64,000 nt of DNA, from assembly GCA_910584155.1 (NCBI GenBank), contig CAJTYG010000002.1, forward strand, positions 1 to 64,000, given 5' to 3'. The notes beneath the pieces were generated by a model. It had not been told where the DNA came from. It made no database searches and saw only the letters and a list, made by a program, of their open reading frames with translations. This document shows positions 51,153-59,588 of the stretch, piece after piece. The translations under genes and the position numbers were made by a program. The stretch comes from an uncultured Christensenella sp. (GTDB lineage: Bacteria > Bacillota > Clostridia > Christensenellales > CAG-917). Each line of letters starts with the position of its first letter. Position 1 is the stretch's first letter.

Positions 51153-53544
51153 TTCGTATATACGCCCCTGTTTTGCGCTTGAGCACTGACAGTATTTTTG
51201 CCGTCTGCTCAGCAATTTCGTCGTCGGTCAGCGTGCGGTCGAGCGACGAGAAAGAGAAGCTTATCGCAACGCTCTTTTTGCCCTCGCCTATCTGTGCGCT
51301 TCTGTAGGTGTCAAACACCTTTACGTCCGTGAGGTATTTTATCTTTGCGCCCTTGATAGCCTCAATTATATCGCCGGCAAGGACCTCTTCCCTTACGACG
51401 ACCGCAAGGTCACGCTCTATCGTCGGGAATTTTGAAAACGCCTTGAATTTAGGCTTTTCGAGATTTTCAGCGCAGAAAATGCCGTCTATTGATATTTCCG
51501 CAAGATAAATGCGCAGGTTGTCAACGCCGTATTCCTTTGCGGTTTTGGGATGTATCTCGCCTATATAACCAACACTCCTGCCGTTTACAAGCACCTCTGC
51601 GCTTCTGCCCGAATGTAAATAAGGACGGGTGCTGCGCTCGTATTTAGCGGTGACGTGCAAGGCAGCGAACACCTCTTCTACGGCGGCCTTGACCGAGAAG
51701 AAATCTACACTGTCGCCGTATGCGCCTATCATAAAGCGGTCTTCCTCGACGGGAAGCTCATCGATAGGCAGCGACTTTGGCAGATATACTCTTGCCACCT
51801 CAAACAGCGAAGCCGCTTTGTTGAAGTGAGTTGCATTGTAGGCAAGAGTTTCGAGCATACTGTGCGTAAGCATAGTGCGCATCACGCTAAGCGCCTCGCC
51901 GATGGGATTTAAAAGTCTTATGGTATTGCGTGCGATATCGCCGTCCTCAAGCTTCAGCCTGTTTGCAAATTCGGGCGACACAAACGAATACGTCACGCTC
52001 TCGTGCAAGCCGCAGGCGCAAAGAGTATCCTTTATAAGGTCGATGACCTTAAGTTTATCGGGCACCGCCGCACTTGTGAGCGACGCATATTTAAACAGCG
52101 TCGGCTTTATATGGCGGTAGCCGTAAACTCTGATAAATTCTTCGGCAAGGTCGTTTACGCCGACAATATCCTCTCTGTCCTCTCTTACGGTCGCAACAAG
52201 TGCGCCGCCCTTTTCACGCACGGCAATTCCAAGCTTGTCGAGTATTGAGATAAGCTTGTCCTTTGGCACCGCACAGCCGAGAATATTGCGTATCTGCGCA
52301 GTAGTAAACTCAATTTCTCTTTCCTTTGCGAAATCCACCTTTACGTCTATAATGCCGTCAACTATTTCGCCGCTGCCGCTCCCGTATATCAGCGTAAGCG
52401 CACGCTTGAGCGCATATTCCTGCGAGGCGAAGTCGATACCCTTTTCAAATCTTGCGGAGCTGTCCGACCTGAGCCCCAACGTGCGTGAGGTGCGGCGGAT
52501 ATTATCTCTTGCAAATTTTGCGGACTCGAATACGACGCAGGCGGTGTCCTCTTTTATTCCGCTGTCAAGTCCGCCCATAATGCCCGCAATCGCAACGGGC
52601 TTTTTGCTGTCGCAGATGACAAGCATACTGCTATCGAGCCTGTTGTTTTTGCCGTCGAGGGATACTATAGTCTCGCCGTCCATAGCGTTTCTTACGACTA
52701 TCCTGCCGCCCTCGAGCTCACGGCTGTCAAACGAGTGCATGGGCTGACCTATTTCCATAAGCACATAGTTTGTGATGTCAACGATGTTGTTTATAGGTCT
52801 TATTCCAACCGCACGCAGACGTGATTTTATCTTCTGCGAGGACGGGAAAATCTTTACATTTTTTACGCCGCCAGCCATATATCTCGGGCAAAGCTCGCTG
52901 TTTTTCACCTCAACGCTTACGATGTCGTCAATGCTTCCGCCCGCCGTCTCAAAGTGTATTTCGGGCTCTTTGCAATCGGTGTCGAGCGCAACGGCGACTT
53001 CCTTTGCAAGCTTGTATATGCTGTTGCAGTCGGGACGGTTTGCCGTCACCGCTATATCCAACACCACGTCGTTGTAGCCGAGTGCGTCAAGCGCAGGCGT
53101 ACCGAGCGCCGTACCCTCGGCAAAGCGCAGTATATCGCCCGCCTTTTGTCCCTCTACGTCGTCTACCGTTATGCCCACTTCCTCAAGTCCGCAAAGCATA
53201 CCTTCGCTTAAAACGCCTCTCAGCTCGCCTTTTTTTATAACCGTTCCGTCGGCAAGCACGGCGCCGTCAAGCGCAACGGCTATGGTTTCGCCGCCCTCTA
53301 CGGGCACGTTTGTGACGACCTGCAAAACGCTTTCGCCTATATCTATTTTGGTCACACGCAGTCTGTCGGCGTGCGGGTGCTTCTGCACCTCGACGATTTT
53401 TCCGACGACTACGTTTTGCGCCTTTTTGTTCTGATATACGATATCCTCAACCTCAAACCCTATGCCGACAAGCTTTTTTGCAAGCGTTTCGGGCGTGACG
53501 TCTATATTTACATAATCCTTAAGCCATGAAATAGGAGCTAACAT
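51145..53544 (-). CDS. pheT: Phenylalanyl-tRNA synthetase beta subunit
   Basis: PheT is the 799-aa beta chain of the alpha2-beta2 synthetase. Seen: the N-terminal MLAPISWLKDYV, the tRNA-binding OB domain (about 40-150, with VVVGKIVEVQKHPHADRLRV), the B3/B4 editing domain (about 210-385), the B5 and catalytic-like core, and the C-terminal ferredoxin-fold anticodon-binding domain (about 705-799, with FSKFPTIERDLAVVV). It follows pheS after 11 bp. Confidence 0.97.
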   Translation of the reverse strand: MLAPISWLKDYVNIDVTPETLAKKLVGIGFEVEDIVYQNKKAQNVVVGKIVEVQKHPHADRLRVTKIDIGESVLQVVTNVPVEGGETIAVALDGAVLADGTVIKKGELRGVLSEGMLCGLEEVGITVDDVEGQKAGDILRFAEGTALGTPALDALGYNDVVLDIAVTANRPDCNSIYKLAKEVAVALDTDCKEPEIHFETAGGSIDDIVSVEVKNSELCPRYMAGGVKNVKIFPSSQKIKSRLRAVGIRPINNIVDITNYVLMEIGQPMHSFDSRELEGGRIVVRNAMDGETIVSLDGKNNRLDSSMLVICDSKKPVAIAGIMGGLDSGIKEDTACVVFESAKFARDNIRRTSRTLGLRSDSSARFEKGIDFASQEYALKRALTLIYGSGSGEIVDGIIDVKVDFAKEREIEFTTAQIRNILGCAVPKDKLISILDKLGIAVREKGGALVATVREDREDIVGVNDLAEEFIRVYGYRHIKPTLFKYASLTSAAVPDKLKVIDLIKDTLCACGLHESVTYSFVSPEFANRLKLEDGDIARNTIRLLNPIGEALSVMRTMLTHSMLETLAYNATHFNKAASLFEVARVYLPKSLPIDELPVEEDRFMIGAYGDSVDFFSVKAAVEEVFAALHVTAKYERSTRPYLHSGRSAEVLVNGRSVGYIGEIHPKTAKEYGVDNLRIYLAEISIDGIFCAENLEKPKFKAFSKFPTIERDLAVVVREEVLAGDIIEAIKGAKIKYLTDVKVFDTYRSAQIGEGKKSVAISFSFSSLDRTLTDDEIAEQTAKILSVLKRKTGAYIRNV

Positions 53545-53555
53545 TGTCTTCCTCC

Positions 53556-54575
53556 TCAGTTGAATTGCTTGAGAAAACGCATATCGTTTTCATAAAGCAG
53601 CTTGATGTTTGGTATGCCGTACTTTATCATCGCAATGCGGTCTATGCCGAAGCCGAATGCAAAGCCGCTGTACTTGCCGCTGTCAATGCCACACATCTCG
53701 AGCACTGCGGGATTTACTATGCCTGCGCCGAGAATTTCCACCCAGCCTGTGCCCTTGCACACTCTGCAGCCCTTGCCGTGACACATCGAGCAAGTGACGT
53801 CCACCTCGACGGACGGCTCCGTAAACGGAAAATAGGACGGGCGCAAGCGCACCTTAGTATCCTTTGAAAATATCTTCTGCGCAAAGGTCTGCAAGCAGCC
53901 CTGCAAATCGCCCATAGTGATGTGCTTATCTATCGCAAGCCCTTCGAATTGATTGAATATCGGGCTGTGCGAGGTGTCGTCGTCGCTTCTGTACACCTTT
54001 CCGGGCACTACCACTCTGATAGGCGGCTTTTGCGTAGTCATAATGCGTGCCTGCATTGCCGATGTCTGCGTGCGCAGCACTATATTGTCGTTGATATAAA
54101 AGGTATCCTGCATATCCCTCGAGGGGTGATCCTTCGGGATATTGAGCAGTTGGAAGTTAAATAAATCACTTTCTATTTCGGGACCCTCGTCCACGCTGAA
54201 GCCCATTCCCGCAAAGATATCTATAAGCTCACGCCTTATCAGTGTAAGTGGGTGCAGAGTGCCCGTCCTTTTGCCGTCAACAGGCAGTGTAACGTCAATG
54301 GCTTCGGCTTTCAGCTTAAGTTCCTCTTCACGCTCGGCAAGTAATTCGGTCTTCTCGTTTAAAGCGCCCTCGACTGCGGTGCGCAGCTCGTTCACGAGCT
54401 TGCCCATAGCGGGTCTGTCCTCTTTGGGTACGTTTGCCATATCACGCATAACCAAAGATATTGCGCCGCTTTTGCCGAGATATTTCACCCTTACGTCGTT
54501 TAGCTGAGCGGTAGTCTCGGCGCTTTCGATCATAGCAATGGCATCACGCTTGATGCCGTCAAGTTTTTCTTTCAT
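53556..54575 (-). CDS. pheS: Phenylalanyl-tRNA synthetase alpha subunit
   Basis: PheS is the 339-aa catalytic subunit. Seen: an N-terminal coiled coil, motif 1-type sequence FAGMGFSVDEGPEIESDLFNF, motif 2 VPGKVYRSDDDTSHSPIFNQFEG and motif 3 GFAFGFGIDRIAMIKYGI near the C-terminus, plus a CxxC-x-GKGC-type metal-like cluster (CSMCHGKGCRVCKG) before motif 3. A TTGACT-17-TATCTT promoter and a short leader with a palindrome precede it. No T-box is visible. Confidence 0.97.
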   Translation of the reverse strand: MKEKLDGIKRDAIAMIESAETTAQLNDVRVKYLGKSGAISLVMRDMANVPKEDRPAMGKLVNELRTAVEGALNEKTELLAEREEELKLKAEAIDVTLPVDGKRTGTLHPLTLIRRELIDIFAGMGFSVDEGPEIESDLFNFQLLNIPKDHPSRDMQDTFYINDNIVLRTQTSAMQARIMTTQKPPIRVVVPGKVYRSDDDTSHSPIFNQFEGLAIDKHITMGDLQGCLQTFAQKIFSKDTKVRLRPSYFPFTEPSVEVDVTCSMCHGKGCRVCKGTGWVEILGAGIVNPAVLEMCGIDSGKYSGFAFGFGIDRIAMIKYGIPNIKLLYENDMRFLKQFN

Positions 54576-54588
54576 TTAAAGCTCCGTC

Positions 54589-54612
54589 TGCGCACGCATA
54601 TGCGTGTGCGCA
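54589..54612 (-). promoter_or_regulatory. GC-rich palindrome in the pheS leader
   Basis: The minus strand reads TGCGCACACGCATATGCGTG and continues CGCA, a near-palindrome able to form a hairpin about 15 nt upstream of the pheS start. It resembles the element before miaB. Confidence 0.45.
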
Positions 54613-54628
54613 CATATTTAACTTATTT

Positions 54629-54657
54629 AAGATAACATCAGACGGAAAATAAGTCAA
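54629..54657 (-). promoter_or_regulatory. Promoter of pheST
   Basis: On the minus strand TTGACT, a 17-bp spacer and TATCTT lie about 55 bp before the pheS ATG. Confidence 0.6.
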
Positions 54658-54676
54658 CGGAATATACAAAAACAAA

Positions 54677-54983
54677 TCAATCCTTTGGCACCGTGACGGT
54701 TATATTCAGGGGTGTTTTGCCAAGCTTTATCTTATCTACGCCGCTTATCAGCGTATCGCCGATATACAGCTGTTTTTCGTCGCCTCTAACGGTATGCAAA
54801 CCGTTCTTCACGCCGTTTACGTCAAACAAATCAATCCTTTGGCACTGTTACGGTTATATTCAGGGGTGTTTTGCCAAGCTTTATCTGATCCACGCCGCTT
54901 ATCAGCGTGTCGCCGATATACAGCTGTTTTTCGTCGCCTCTCACTATATGCAAATCGTTCTTTACGCCGTTTACGTCAAAAAA
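54677..54983 (-). repeat. Two extra copies of the 3' end of the 455-aa gene
   Basis: Copies at 54677-54830 (154 bp) and 54831-54983 (153 bp) repeat the last 51 codons of the adjacent minus-strand gene, including its TGA. They differ from the gene by roughly a dozen or fewer bases each, mostly at third codon positions. The encoded peptides are almost unchanged: the nearer copy has one substitution (Lys to Gln), the farther copy has two (Asp to Gly, Ile to Thr). The nearer copy is in frame with the gene beyond its stop; the farther copy is shifted by one base. No start signal precedes them. Confidence 0.9.
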
Positions 54984-56351
54984 TCAATCCTTTGGCACCG
55001 TAACGGTTATATTCAGGGGCGTTTTTCCCAGCTTTATCTTATCTACGCCGCTTATCAGCGTATCGCCGATATACAGCTGTTTTTCGTCGCCTCTCACTAT
55101 ATGCAAATCGTTCTTTACGCCGTTTACGTCAAAAACAAGGTCGGCACGCTCTATCTGACGGGGCAAGGCAGGCGATATGCGAAGTCTGCCACCCGCAGTG
55201 GATATACCAAAGTTTACAGTGTGAAATTTGTAAATCGGCTCAAAAGTATTCTCAAATTGTAAGGCTTTTGTAATACTTTTATTTGTTTTAGGCACAAAAT
55301 ATAAATTCATAAAGTGACTTGACGTCAGCGCAGTAGCCAACATCGTCAAATCTTTTTTGTGGTTTATTATGCAAAACGTTCGTGACATAAAGCTTAGTCT
55401 TTTCACTTGCAAATGCCCTGCCGATGCGCTTTTCATATACTTTTCAAGCCGCACCGTATACATAAACTCGTCAAGGTTTTCGTCGTCGCTAAGCTTTTTG
55501 ACAAGTGCCAAAAAATTGTGCTTTGCCCCGTTATCCGCCGACGAAAACACATCAAACTTGTCCAAAATTTCAAGCGGCGTGTAATATCTTGAAAAATCAT
55601 ACTCGCTCACCTGTTTAATAGCCGCAAGCAGGTTTTTAATATTTTGCGACAGTGCGTCGGTCACTTCACTGTGTATGTTTGCAAAAAATTCCATTTTATA
55701 GCCTGCGTGCAAGGCGCATATGCTCAAAAACAGCTTTGATTTTGCAAGCTTTTTATATTTTTCGTCAAGCAGAACGGGATTGTATACGTATTTTGCGGAA
55801 AGTCGGTATATCTTTGCAAGCGTATCCACCTGCAAAAAATCATAGGTCAGCTTTTCAATCAAAACATAAGCAAACGCTTTATTCATTGCCATTATCTCAC
55901 AAAATGACAGCGTTTTGTGTTTGTTGTAAGCCTCGAGCATAATTTTTACCCTATCTTCATCAAACCTATAATCAGACCTTGCAAGACAAAATCTTGCAAG
56001 CAAAACCGCTCTCGGCTCGCCGTTTATAGACGGCAAATCTTCAAGCTCGGCAAAATTCTGTTTCAAAATCGGTTTTATTTCGTCCTCGAGCGCCGTAAAT
56101 TTATCAAAAAAGCCGCAGTATTTGCGCATTTTTATGGAAAACATAATTCTTTTCACACAGCTTTTGTAGTGTTTAAACTGCGTTTTGCCGCCCTCTTTCG
56201 GCAATTTAAGATTTTTGATATACTGCTCGCATTGCTCTATATATGTCGCATCGTCATATGCGTCAAAATACATCGCCCTGATTTTCGGGCGAGATAAAAA
56301 ATACAAGGTTATAAAAACCGCCACCACTGCAATAGGTATTGCATATTCCAT
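54984..56351 (-). CDS. Membrane-anchored protein of unknown function
   Basis: This 455-aa protein starts with one transmembrane helix (about residues 3-19) followed by a basic patch, so the bulk should be cytoplasmic. Residues 25-330 are helix-rich with repeated Tyr/Phe/Lys patterns (YFDAYDDATYIEQCEQYIKN, YYTPLEILDKFDVFS). Residues 370-455 look like beta strands, including FGISTAGGRLRISPALP and the final FDVNGVKNDLHIVRGDEKQ module that is triplicated downstream. I do not recognise a family; the end part resembles carbohydrate-active-protein beta modules only superficially. The ribosome binding site is weak (AGGG). Confidence 0.75.
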   Translation of the reverse strand: MEYAIPIAVVAVFITLYFLSRPKIRAMYFDAYDDATYIEQCEQYIKNLKLPKEGGKTQFKHYKSCVKRIMFSIKMRKYCGFFDKFTALEDEIKPILKQNFAELEDLPSINGEPRAVLLARFCLARSDYRFDEDRVKIMLEAYNKHKTLSFCEIMAMNKAFAYVLIEKLTYDFLQVDTLAKIYRLSAKYVYNPVLLDEKYKKLAKSKLFLSICALHAGYKMEFFANIHSEVTDALSQNIKNLLAAIKQVSEYDFSRYYTPLEILDKFDVFSSADNGAKHNFLALVKKLSDDENLDEFMYTVRLEKYMKSASAGHLQVKRLSFMSRTFCIINHKKDLTMLATALTSSHFMNLYFVPKTNKSITKALQFENTFEPIYKFHTVNFGISTAGGRLRISPALPRQIERADLVFDVNGVKNDLHIVRGDEKQLYIGDTLISGVDKIKLGKTPLNITVTVPKD

Positions 56352-56396
56352 ACCCTATGTTATTGCCAAAAAAATAAGTAATTATAATTATTATTC

Positions 56397-56432
56397 CGTC
56401 ATTGCGAGGCTATAGCCGAAGCAATCCAGACC
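56397..56432 (-). repeat. Repeat A, inverted copy
   Basis: This is the only A copy in the opposite orientation: CGTCATTGCGAGGC, TATA, GCCGAAGCAATCC. It lies just upstream of the 455-aa gene, possibly in its leader. Confidence 0.8.
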
Positions 56433-56473
56433 ATAAACTCATAAACCAAATTATCGCTTTTTTTATTTTATTC

Positions 56474-56529
56474 CTTATTGATAATCATTATCATTAAGAA
56501 TGTGCTTATTGATAATCATTATCAATAAG
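56474..56529. promoter_or_regulatory. Paired Fur-box-like palindromes, copy 2
   Basis: Palindromes at 56474-56498 and 56505-56529 have spacer AATGTG, the same 25-6-25 layout as at 4.1 kb but inverted. The right palindrome is perfect over 12-1-12 bp and contains TGATAATCATTATCA. The element lies between the divergent 455-aa gene and rnpB. It could bind Fur, or act as a cruciform or terminator. Confidence 0.6.
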
Positions 56530-56543
56530 CCCTTAAATTATGA

Positions 56544-56816
56544 CTGATTTTGCTTAAAATCAGGCAGTTTGTCTGCAAAAATCCGTACAATTTTACTTAA
56601 ATATGAGCGATTTTATCTATAAAATACTATTTATTTTTGCTGAAAAGCAAACTGTTTTGCGTATAAAATATGCGCAATTTTGCGAAAATTTCAACTGATT
56701 TGTCTACAAAAAAATCTGTGTAATTTTGATGAAATTCGGACAGTTTTACTCTCAAAAAACCTATGTATTTTTGATAAAATTTAATAGGTTTTGCTTGCAA
56801 AAATCTGTACAATATG
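56544..56816. repeat. Degenerate 43-46-bp tandem array upstream of rnpB
   Basis: Units begin at about 56565, 56608, 56652, 56695, 56741 and 56786, with a partial one at 56544. The shared pattern is CAGTTTTGCTTGCAAAAAT, CTGTACAATTTTG and GATGAAAATT. The last unit contributes the -35 of the rnpB promoter. Read on the minus strand, four units form an open frame with a 15-residue period (KPIKFYQKYIGFLR, KLSEFHQNYTDFFV, KSVEIFAKLRIFYT), but no ribosome binding site or family supports translation. Confidence 0.6.
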
Positions 56817-56823
56817 TTTTAAT
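56795..56823 (+). promoter_or_regulatory. Promoter of rnpB
   Basis: TTGCAA, a 17-bp spacer and TTTAAT place initiation near 56830, where the P1 stem of the RNA begins. Confidence 0.5.
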
Positions 56824-56827
56824 TGTC

Positions 56828-57149
56828 TTGCGAGTTAGCCGAACGGTCGCATGAAATATTTGAGGAAAGTCCGAGCATCATAGGGCAAGGGTGCAGGGTA
56901 ACTCCCTGTAAAGGCGACTTTAAGGACAGTGCAACAGAAAAATACCGCCGTTTTACGGTAAGGATGGAAAGGCGAGGTAAGAGCTCACCCACAATTTGGC
57001 GACAATGCGTGATGTAAACCCCACCCGATGCAAGATTGGAGCGCAACGTGTAGCCCGCACGCTCCGCACATCGCTTGAACGGTACAGAAATGTACCGTCT
57101 AGATAGATGACCGTTTAAGACAGAACTCGGCTTACAGACTATCTCGCAT
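56828..57149 (+). ncRNA. rnpB: RNase P RNA (catalytic subunit)
   Basis: The RNA contains the universal CR elements: GAGGAAAGTCCGAGC near the 5' end, GACAGTGCAACAGAAA, GGTAAGGATGGAAAGG with GGTAAGAGCTCACC, and AGATAGATGACCG with ACAGAACTCGGCTTACAGA near the 3' end. TGCGAG at the start pairs with CTCGCA at the end (P1). Length is about 320 nt. It removes 5' leaders from pre-tRNAs together with RnpA, and RnpM encoded at 28 kb is its known modulator. The exact ends are estimated from P1. Confidence 0.95.
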
Positions 57150-57152
57150 ATG

Positions 57153-57183
57153 GAAAAAGACAGCGCAAGAGCTGTCCTTTTTC
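57153..57183 (+). terminator. Intrinsic terminator of rnpB
   Basis: AAAAGACAGC / GCTGTCCTTTTT with loop GCAAGA, directly after P1. Confidence 0.85.
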
Positions 57184-57238
57184 TTGTAGTTAAGTTATAA
57201 ATAGACGAAGAAAACGGGCAGATATCTACACGGCGCCC

Positions 57239-57330
57239 GTACCGTCTAGATAGATGACCGTTTAAGACAGAACTCGGCTTATAGACTATCTCGCATATGA
57301 AAGAAGACAGCGCAAGAGCTGTCTTTTTCC
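57239..57330 (+). pseudogene. Duplicated 3' end of rnpB with its terminator
   Basis: This stretch repeats 57092-57184 nearly exactly, from GTACCGTCTAGATAGATGAC through ACAGAACTCGGCTTATAGAC, CTCGCA and a second GACAGC-GCAAGA-GCTGTC terminator with TTTTT. It lacks the 5' two-thirds of the RNA, so it cannot be catalytic. It may act as a backup terminator for transcripts passing rnpB. Confidence 0.9.
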
Positions 57331-57386
57331 TTATTCTAAAGCACTAAATAGCTGATTTTGCAAGCGTTTTAAAAGACGACTTTAAA

Positions 57387-59078
57387 TCAATTCAGGCTGT
57401 CCTTGTAGCGTTGCGCCCAAAGCTTCATTTCCTTTGCGTGAGGTATGGCGTATTTGCTGTAGTCGTTGCCTCCTATCAGCCTTGCAACCTCGTTTGTGTC
57501 GTCGTCGAGCAAGGTCACATGCGTGAGCGTCTTTCCGTTTTCGGTTGATTTTGCAATGAGATAATGGCTGTCCGCCATAGCGGCAAGGCTCGGCATATGG
57601 GTGACTGCTATAACCTGCCTGCCCCTTGAAATATTGCAAAGCTTTTCGGACACCACTGCGGATATATTACCCGAAATGCCCGTGTCTATCTCGTCAAACA
57701 CCATAGTGCCTATGCCGTCGATGTCTGCGACAATGTTTTTTAATGCAAGCATAAAGCGTGACATTTCGCCGCCCGAAATGATTTTTGCAAGCGGCTTAAG
57801 TGGCTCGCCTACGTTTGGCGAAATCAAAAATTCCACCGTATCTGCGCCTTTTGCGCTTATTTCGTCCACGTCGTCTGTAGACTGTATATCGACTTTAAAC
57901 GTCGAGCCGCCCATTCCGAGGTCCTTGAGTTCTTTGACCATTGACTCTTCAAATTCCGCCCCGACTTTTTTTCTGAGCTCGGAAAGCGTTTTTGCGGACT
58001 GCTTCAGCTTGCTTCCGCTTATCTTTATCAAATCCTCGAGCTCTTTCGTTCTGTCGCCTGCGTTTGCAAGCATATCCGCTTCTTCCTTTGCGTTGTCGTA
58101 AAAGTTCTTTAAAGCCTCATAGCTTCCGCCGTATTTGCGTAGCACGGCACGCACTTCGTCAAGCCTTTCTTCTATCTTGTCTGCGCTGCGGCTGTCAAAA
58201 TCTACCTTATCGAGCATATCGGACAGCGTATCGCTTATATCTGCTATTTCTATTCTTGCACTGTTGAGCCTGTCGTTTAGCGCAGTGATACCGTCGTCAT
58301 ATGAGGCTATTGTGCTAAGCGCCGATATCGTGCTTTTCAGCTCTGCGCCTACGCCGCTGCCGTCATAGCCGTCAAGCAGTGATTTGGCGGTCTGCAAGGC
58401 GGACAAAATCTTTTCCGTATTGCGGATACGCTTGCGCTGCGCAAGTAAGGTGTCCTCCTCGTCCTCGCCGACGTTTACACGCTCGATTTCCTCAATCTGA
58501 TAGCTTAAAATATCCAAATGCCTTTCACGCTCGTCGCTGTTGCCGAATCGGCTCAGCTCACGCTTGTATCCGACATATGCCTCGTATGCGCTTGCTACGT
58601 CCGATTTTACGGCTTGAATTTTGTTTTCACCTATGCTGTCAAGCAAAACTATATGGTTTGCGCTTTTAAGCAGCGATTGGTGCTCGTGCTGACCGTGTAT
58701 ATCCACCAAAAGCTCCGTCAAGCCCTTTAGCATAGACAGTGTTGACACACGTCCGTTTATTCTACATTCGTTTTTGCCCTCGGCGGTCATCTTGCGGCGC
58801 AGAATTAGCACTTCCTCCGCCTCTATACCTATGTCGTTGAGATAGTCTGAAATCTGCGGATTGAGATAGCTCTCAAAGGTGGCTTGCACCACCGCATAGT
58901 CCGTACCGTAGCGTATGAGCGATTTGTCCGCCCTCTCGCCCAAAACAAAATTGAGCGAGTCTATAATGATAGACTTGCCTGCGCCCGTTTCACCGCTCAA
59001 AATGTTGAGCCCCTCCTGCAAGGTCAGCTCGAGCCTGTCGATGAGGGCTATGTTTTCAATGCAAAGCTGTCTGAGCAA
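57387..59078 (-). CDS. recN: DNA repair protein RecN
   Basis: RecN is an SMC-like ATPase acting early in double-strand break repair. This 563-aa protein has the Walker A SGETGAGKS (28-36), DIHGQHEHQSLL, a long central coiled coil (about 165-365), the ABC-like signature ISGGEMSRFMLALK and Walker B MVFDEIDTGISG (about 470). The classical order nadK-argR-recN is kept. No LexA box is evident in the 42-bp gap upstream. Confidence 0.97.
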   Translation of the reverse strand: MLRQLCIENIALIDRLELTLQEGLNILSGETGAGKSIIIDSLNFVLGERADKSLIRYGTDYAVVQATFESYLNPQISDYLNDIGIEAEEVLILRRKMTAEGKNECRINGRVSTLSMLKGLTELLVDIHGQHEHQSLLKSANHIVLLDSIGENKIQAVKSDVASAYEAYVGYKRELSRFGNSDERERHLDILSYQIEEIERVNVGEDEEDTLLAQRKRIRNTEKILSALQTAKSLLDGYDGSGVGAELKSTISALSTIASYDDGITALNDRLNSARIEIADISDTLSDMLDKVDFDSRSADKIEERLDEVRAVLRKYGGSYEALKNFYDNAKEEADMLANAGDRTKELEDLIKISGSKLKQSAKTLSELRKKVGAEFEESMVKELKDLGMGGSTFKVDIQSTDDVDEISAKGADTVEFLISPNVGEPLKPLAKIISGGEMSRFMLALKNIVADIDGIGTMVFDEIDTGISGNISAVVSEKLCNISRGRQVIAVTHMPSLAAMADSHYLIAKSTENGKTLTHVTLLDDDTNEVARLIGGNDYSKYAIPHAKEMKLWAQRYKDSLN

Positions 59079-59120
59079 TTTATGCCTCTTTTTTGATTAT
59101 CCGAGTTCAGTATGTAAAAT

Positions 59121-59588
59121 TTAAATTTTTGCGCTTTCCAACAAAGCCTCAAGCCTTTCACGCACAAGTTCGGTGTGATTTGGATCATCTATTGCGACAA
59201 ATATCGTATTGTCGCCTGCGATAACGCCCAATACCTCGTCAAAGCTGAGCTTGTCGATGAGCTCCGCTGCAGGACCTGCGCTGCCCACTTCCGTTTTGAG
59301 CACCACTAAATTGTATGAGCTGCGTATGGAAAGCACTGTGTTTTTAAACATATTGAGAAATTTGTCGGACGCAGCGCTTTCCTTTGTGCGCTGCACGGCA
59401 TACTTATAATGCCTGCCGTCCGCCGCAAGCGTTTTGATGATGCCCATATCCTTGATGTCACGGGATATGGTAGCCTGCGTGATGTTAAATCCCTCTTTTT
59501 TGAGATACTCTACGAGTTCCTCTTGCGTGTCAATGTCGTGTTTTGAAATGATGTCCAAAATTTTGAGTTGACGGTTTGCTCTTGTCAT
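59121..59588 (-). CDS. argR: Arginine repressor ArgR/AhrC
   Basis: This 155-aa protein has an N-terminal winged helix (TQEELVEYLKKEGFNITQATISRDIKDMG) and a C-terminal arginine-binding trimerisation domain with AGPAAELIDKLSFDEVLGVIAGDNTIF, in which GDNT contacts arginine. In spore-formers it controls arginine metabolism. The leader carries three tandem AAGGT units in the ribosome binding site region (AAGGTAAGGTAAGG). It lies between recN and nadK. Confidence 0.96.
   Translation of the reverse strand: MTRANRQLKILDIISKHDIDTQEELVEYLKKEGFNITQATISRDIKDMGIIKTLAADGRHYKYAVQRTKESAASDKFLNMFKNTVLSIRSSYNLVVLKTEVGSAGPAAELIDKLSFDEVLGVIAGDNTIFVAIDDPNHTELVRERLEALLESAKI

Noticed and set aside
54576..54676. 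T-box leader before pheS
   Set aside because: The leader from the predicted promoter is under 60 nt and has no AGGGTGGNACCGCG-like box or specifier hairpin.
56627..56812. 61-codon minus-strand frame with a 15-residue repeat as a real protein
   Set aside because: It uses a TTG start with no ribosome binding site and follows from the 45-bp DNA period; kept only as an observation on the array.
59079..59120. LexA box before recN
   Set aside because: The 42-bp gap contains no CGAAC-n4-GTTCG-type palindrome.
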